This document shows positions 35,433-39,125 of a DNA stretch of 39,125 bases, piece by piece. A program made the position numbers and the translations under genes. A model generated the notes under the pieces. The model had not been told where the DNA came from and ran no database searches. It worked only from the letters and a program-made list of their open reading frames with translations. The DNA is from Pseudomonadota bacterium (GTDB taxonomy: Bacteria; Pseudomonadota; Gammaproteobacteria; Burkholderiales; Burkholderiaceae_C), in assembly GCA_021847345.1 (NCBI GenBank), contig JAJZTW010000035.1, positions 1-39,125 of the forward strand, read 5' to 3'. How positions within the stretch are numbered: position 1 is the first letter of the stretch; the number at the start of each line of letters is the position of its first letter.

Positions 35433-36418
35433 TGCAGCGCCTGCAGCGCGAGGCCACGCGATTCGACTACTTCCAGATCGTGCGCCTGCTTCGTCTGCTC
35501 GGCGTTCAGGTCGGCTGCGCGGCGCCAGCGCCGCATCTGCGCACGCGTGCCGCGCTGCAACTGGGCATCGCCGCCGGCGAGGTGAGCTCGGTGCGGCGCG
35601 CGGGCGCCGGGCAATGGCGCGTGACCGCGCATTGCTTCGGGCTGTACGGCGCCACCTCGCCACTGCCGCTGTACTACACCGAGGACCTGCTCGACGAGCA
35701 ACGCGAGGGGCGCCGAGCCGCACGCGGACTGATCGACATCCTGCACCATGCGCTGTACCCCTTGCTGTTCGAGTCCTGGGAAAAGTACCGCGTGGCGCAG
35801 CGTGTGGCCGAAACCGGCGACGAGGCCGCGCTGGGCTGCCTGCATGCCTTCGCCGGCCTCGGCCCGCAAGCGCTGTACCAGCGTCGGGCGGACGGACGGC
35901 TGGCACTGCTGCGCTACCTCGCGCTGTTGCAGCAGGGGCCACGCAGTGCCGCCGGCCTGCAGGGCATGCTCGGGCTCGAGCTGCGCCCTGCCAGCGTGCG
36001 CGTGGTCCAGCATGTGCGACGCATGCTGCCGATTCCATGCCGGCAGCGAACCCGTGTCGGCGAGTGCTGCCACGCGCTGGGGGTGCAGGCGCGCATGGGA
36101 AGTCATATCGACGACGCCTGCGCGACCATCGCGATCCAGGTCCAGGGTCTGGACACCGAGACCTTCCAGGACCTGCTTCCCGGTCGCCCCGGGCGCCGGC
36201 GCATGCAGGATCTGGTGCGCCTGTACCTGCGCGACTCGCTGGACGTACGGCTCGAACTGCAACTGCGCGCCGACGCGCGCCCGCCCGCGCTTCGCCTGGG
36301 CGAGCCGAGGTGGGCGCGCATCGGGCTCGACGCCTGGCTCGACCGCCCAGCCGGATGCGCTCCGCCGGCACATGTCGGGAAGTGGCAGTCCCACGAAGCG
36401 CCGGAGCCCGCGCGATGA
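35396..36418 (+). CDS. tssG: T6SS baseplate subunit TssG
   Basis: A 340-residue wedge protein. Family marks: LMQRLQREATRFDYFQIVRLLRLL (about 12-35), TAHCFGLYGATSPLPLYYTEDLL, HALYPLLFESWEKYR and the C-terminal VRLYLRDSLDVRLELQL. The ATG at 35396 lies inside tssF and gives MATTDGNPRDALMQRL, which matches the usual start; a second ATG (residue 13) is a weaker choice. In many loci tssH (clpV) follows tssG; here vgrG follows directly with a four-base overlap. Confidence 0.94.
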   Translation: MATTDGNPRDALMQRLQREATRFDYFQIVRLLRLLGVQVGCAAPAPHLRTRAALQLGIAAGEVSSVRRAGAGQWRVTAHCFGLYGATSPLPLYYTEDLLDEQREGRRAARGLIDILHHALYPLLFESWEKYRVAQRVAETGDEAALGCLHAFAGLGPQALYQRRADGRLALLRYLALLQQGPRSAAGLQGMLGLELRPASVRVVQHVRRMLPIPCRQRTRVGECCHALGVQARMGSHIDDACATIAIQVQGLDTETFQDLLPGRPGRRRMQDLVRLYLRDSLDVRLELQLRADARPPALRLGEPRWARIGLDAWLDRPAGCAPPAHVGKWQSHEAPEPAR

Positions 36419-38961
36419 ACCAGGCTCCCCAGCAGCGCGAGATCGACGCATACGCATCGAGCAGCGCGAACCCGGCCGGGCACGCGAGCTTCGCCAGCGA
36501 CGCGTTCGCGCGCGACACCTTCGAGGTGCTCGAACTGCACGGCAGCGAGGCCCTGGGCGAGCCCTTCGCCTTCGAGCTCACGCTGCTGGCCTCGCGCTGC
36601 GACCTCGACGCCCGCGCCGCGCTGCGCGAACACGCCTGCCTGCGCCTGCACCCCCCGGGCTCGCAACCCCCCGTGCCCTACCACGGCGTGCTCTCGCGCT
36701 TCGAGCAGCTCCACAGCACCGACTCCCACACCCTGTACCGAACCACCCTCGTGCCCCGCCTGTGGCGCCTGGGCCTGAGCCGCCGCTGCCGCAGCTTCAC
36801 CACCGAGCAGCCCATCACCGACACCCTGCGCAAGCTGCTCGTCGACTCCGGTCTGCACGACACCACCATGCGCCTGCGCCAGCCCGACGCCTACCGCCCC
36901 CGCAGCTTCGTGTGCCAGTACGACGAGTCCGACCTCGACTTCGTGCACCGCTGGATGCAGCGCGAGGGCCTGTTCTACCTCTTCGAACACGACCACGACG
37001 CCGAGCGCCTGCTCGTCGTCGACCACAACGCCCTGCTGCCCTCGCCCACCACCCCCGTGCTGTGGCAACCCCACCAGCACATGCCCACCTCCCACGACCG
37101 CCCCTGCCTGCACGACTGGCACGCCCTGCACCAACCCCTGCCCCAAAGCCTCGTGCTGCTGCAGCACAACTACCGCAAGGCCCGCGTGCAACTGCACGCC
37201 CGCGCCCAGGTCTGCCCCGACGGCTTCGGCGAACTCGCCCTCGACCACATCAGCTTTCGCGACCCCGACGAGGGCCAGCGATACGCGCGCGTGCACGCCC
37301 AGCAACTGCTCTGCCACGCACGCCGCTTCACCGCGCGATCCACCTCCTGCGGCCTGCGCTGCGGACAGCTCATCGCCCTGCAGCACCACCCCAGGGCCGA
37401 CTTCAACCGCACCTACCTCATCACCCGCATCACCCACCACGCCCAGCGCCCCGCCCCCTCCCAGCCCGGCGCCGACATCTCCTACGCCTGCACCCTCGAA
37501 CTCATCCCCCACGACACCGCCTTCCGCACCCAGCCCACCACCGCCTGGCCTCGCATCCCAGGCACCGTCGGCGCCACCGTGCACGCCCGAACCCCCTCCC
37601 CCTACGCCGAACTCGACGAACACGGCCGCTACAGCATCCGCCTGCACTTCGACAACCCCTCGCCCGACAACCCCCAGCCCTGCGCCCGCGTGCGCATGGC
37701 CACCCCCTACGCAGGATCCCACCACGGCATGCACATGCCCCTGCTCGCAGGCACCGAGGTCCTCGTCGCCTTCTGCGACGGCCTGCCCGACGAGCCCGTC
37801 ATCACCGCCGCCGTCCCCGACTCCGAAAACCCCAGCCCCGTCAACCACCTCAACCCCCACCTGCACCACATCCGCACCGCAGGCGGCAACCACATCCAGC
37901 TCAACGACCGCGACAACGCCCAATCCATCGTCCTCGCCTGCCCCTCCCACAACACACGCATCGCCCTCGGACAGACCCCCACGACCAGCGGCACCGAAGG
38001 CGGGTTCTACAGCCACAGCGCAGGATCCAACGTCAGCGTCACGGCGGGCTCGCGCAGCGCGGTGGTGGCCGGCACCGTGGAGGCGATCCGCATCGGCCAC
38101 GAAGGCACCCTGCTGGCAGGCGCCGCCAGCAGCATCAAGGTGCTGGCATCGATGGAATACAACGCAGTGCACTCGGTGCAATGGTTCTGGCGCCCAAAGC
38201 GCAGCGTCGGCGCCGGCACGTGGAGCCAGAGCGCGCCCACCTGCGAGGTGCACGGCGAGCACCGGGTCCGCATGCGGGCCGGGCTCGACCAGAGCACGCG
38301 CGCTGCGCTGAGCGAGCTGCGATCGAGGATCCAGAACACGCTGATCACATCCACCATGGCCTATGTGGGAATCGGCGTGGCGGTGACCCTGGCCGCGCGT
38401 GCGCTGCACAAGGCCGCCGACGAGCATCCGCCGGATTGGTTCGACGGCGTGGAGGCGCCCGTGCAGGTCGGTGCCGACATCATCGCGACCATCGCGTTGC
38501 ACCTGTACCTGCTGGCGGCGCTGCGCAACATCGACGCGCTGGCCGAGGGCCGATACACGGCGCGACTCGACATGAGCGCCGCGTCCGCAGAGCTCAGCCA
38601 CGGGCTGCGCAGCGGTGCCAACCACGGCCTGCGGCTCGAACCCGGTCGGGCGAGCCTGTCCAGCCGGGCGTCTCCCGGCGACGACGGCTGCCTGGCTCGC
38701 ATGTGGGTCGACGCTGCGCAACAGTCCTGCGGGGACTCGTCGCTTCGCTGCAGCGCCAGGCCCGCGGCGGTGACGCTGAGCGCGCCGCATGGCACGAGCG
38801 TGCAGATCCAGCACGGCAGGATCGAGCTGCAGGCGGCGGTCGACGGTGCCAGCGTCGAGTTCGAGCAGGCCCTGACCCTGAGGGGCCGCACCATCACGAT
38901 GTGCTCCGTGGCGCCCGGCATCGGCGAAAGCGGGCTTCCGCCGAGCATCGAGATCTTTTGA
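36415..38961 (+). CDS. vgrG: T6SS spike protein VgrG with C-terminal extension
   Basis: An 848-residue spike (TssI) protein. Gp27-like parts cover about 30-360 (FEVLELHGSEALGEPF; FVCQYDESDLDFVHRWMQREGLFYLFEH). The gp5-like OB domain and needle follow at about 380-540 (GTVGATVHARTPSPYAELDEHGRYSIRLHFD; MPLLAGTEVLVAFCDGLPDEPVI; GGNHIQLNDRD). After about residue 540 the sequence changes to a 300-residue extension that I do not recognise. It has hydrophobic segments at about 644-664 (MAYVGIGVAVTLAARAL) and 686-706 (ADIIATIALHLYLLAAL), joined by a charged linker. Extensions of this kind are often effector or adaptor domains. The DNA of residues about 80-538 is strongly C-ending, whereas the extension is not. 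The start overlaps tssG by ATGA. Confidence 0.94.
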   Translation: MNQAPQQREIDAYASSSANPAGHASFASDAFARDTFEVLELHGSEALGEPFAFELTLLASRCDLDARAALREHACLRLHPPGSQPPVPYHGVLSRFEQLHSTDSHTLYRTTLVPRLWRLGLSRRCRSFTTEQPITDTLRKLLVDSGLHDTTMRLRQPDAYRPRSFVCQYDESDLDFVHRWMQREGLFYLFEHDHDAERLLVVDHNALLPSPTTPVLWQPHQHMPTSHDRPCLHDWHALHQPLPQSLVLLQHNYRKARVQLHARAQVCPDGFGELALDHISFRDPDEGQRYARVHAQQLLCHARRFTARSTSCGLRCGQLIALQHHPRADFNRTYLITRITHHAQRPAPSQPGADISYACTLELIPHDTAFRTQPTTAWPRIPGTVGATVHARTPSPYAELDEHGRYSIRLHFDNPSPDNPQPCARVRMATPYAGSHHGMHMPLLAGTEVLVAFCDGLPDEPVITAAVPDSENPSPVNHLNPHLHHIRTAGGNHIQLNDRDNAQSIVLACPSHNTRIALGQTPTTSGTEGGFYSHSAGSNVSVTAGSRSAVVAGTVEAIRIGHEGTLLAGAASSIKVLASMEYNAVHSVQWFWRPKRSVGAGTWSQSAPTCEVHGEHRVRMRAGLDQSTRAALSELRSRIQNTLITSTMAYVGIGVAVTLAARALHKAADEHPPDWFDGVEAPVQVGADIIATIALHLYLLAALRNIDALAEGRYTARLDMSAASAELSHGLRSGANHGLRLEPGRASLSSRASPGDDGCLARMWVDAAQQSCGDSSLRCSARPAAVTLSAPHGTSVQIQHGRIELQAAVDGASVEFEQALTLRGRTITMCSVAPGIGESGLPPSIEIF
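36448..36558 (+). repeat. 111-bp direct repeat, copy 1 (vgrG 5' end)
   Basis: Identical over all 111 bases to 39015-39125, in the same orientation and reading frame of a second vgrG. The bases before it differ between the two genes, so identity starts abruptly at the codons for AYASSS. It marks recent duplication or gene conversion. Confidence 0.97.
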
Positions 38962-38975
38962 GCACAGGACGCGCC

Positions 38976-39125
38976 ATGCCCCACTCGACACCGCACCCGC
39001 CCAGCTCCGCCGCAGCATACGCATCGAGCAGCGCGAACCCGGCCGGGCACGCGAGCTTCGCCAGCGACGCGTTCGCGCGCGACACCTTCGAGGTGCTCGA
39101 ACTGCACGGCAGCGAGGCCCTGGGC
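38976..39125 (+). CDS. vgrG: second VgrG, N-terminal 50 codons only
   Basis: The ATG at 38976, 14 bases after the first vgrG stop, opens a frame that runs off the window. Residues 1-13 (MPHSTPHPPSSAA) differ from the first VgrG; from residue 14 on (AYASSSANPAGHASF...) it is identical to the end. It is therefore a tandem paralogue in the same operon, with no effector or adaptor gene between the two. Whether its core is complete and its C-terminal end different cannot be seen here. Confidence 0.9.
   Translation, partial: MPHSTPHPPSSAAAYASSSANPAGHASFASDAFARDTFEVLELHGSEALG
39015..39125 (+). repeat. 111-bp direct repeat, copy 2 (second vgrG), open at the window end
   Basis: Exact copy of 36448-36558. 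The identity continues to the last base of the window, so the true repeat is longer and may cover much of the vgrG core. Confidence 0.97.

Noticed and set aside
36103..39024. A 973-codon open frame on the minus strand opposite vgrG
   Set aside because: The vgrG strand is so C-rich that the opposite strand lacks stop codons. The translation is Gly/Val/Gln-rich without any recognisable domain, while the plus strand gives a clear VgrG.

Overview
The window is GC-rich (roughly two thirds G+C) chromosomal DNA of a betaproteobacterium, most likely a member of Burkholderiales with sulfur-oxidising ability. The grounds are gene content and order: the cysS / DNA glycosylase / accA / tilS / lysC run, the long form of TrpS, a DUF2189 membrane protein, and a sulfide:quinone oxidoreductase that closely resembles the Acidithiobacillus ferrooxidans enzyme as I recall it. 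No tRNA, rRNA, CRISPR array, insertion sequence or phage gene was recognised.

Layout. 1-3052: the tail of a succinate-semialdehyde dehydrogenase gene, an old-yellow-enzyme reductase (nemA type), argG with an unusual Lys/Ala tail, and ppnP, closed by a strong terminator. 3062-8136: a sulfur-handling neighbourhood. It holds sqr on the minus strand, a divergent pair of half-size YeeE/YedE membrane proteins, a small secreted peptide with four NPCAP repeats, a His-rich DUF6969 protein and a periplasmic tandem rhodanese. 8155-15649: housekeeping genes (murB, yajQ, plsY, PHP phosphatase, YciO-type protein, M50 site-2 protease, PagL-type lipid A deacylase, trpS, a DedA protein, cspA), with a 13-bp minisatellite between the protease and pagL genes. 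15988-21342: ribF, ileS, lspA and a DUF2189 membrane protein. 21385-24482: a quinone oxidoreductase and a divergent QseBC-type two-component system. 24534-30073: a minus-strand run cysS, DNA glycosylase, accA, tilS, lysC. 30389-39125: a partial type VI secretion (T6SS) locus, tssB-tssC-hcp-tssE-tssF-tssG-vgrG, followed by the start of a second vgrG that runs off the window.

How the parts fit. Sqr oxidises sulfide to sulfane sulfur on the membrane. The YeeE pair probably moves a sulfur compound across the membrane. The exported rhodanese could shuttle sulfane sulfur in the periplasm. The Cys-repeat peptide and its DUF6969 neighbour lie between these genes and are the least explained part of the window. 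They are my best candidate for an undescribed system, possibly a modified or metal/sulfur-binding secreted peptide with its maturation protein. The T6SS locus encodes sheath, tube, baseplate and spike genes, but no membrane complex (TssJLM), TssK, TssA or ClpV is visible here. Its first vgrG looks mosaic: a strongly C-biased core is joined abruptly to a C-terminal extension with two hydrophobic helices. The first 111 bp shared with the second vgrG are identical, which suggests a vgrG family kept alike by recombination while the ends diversify.
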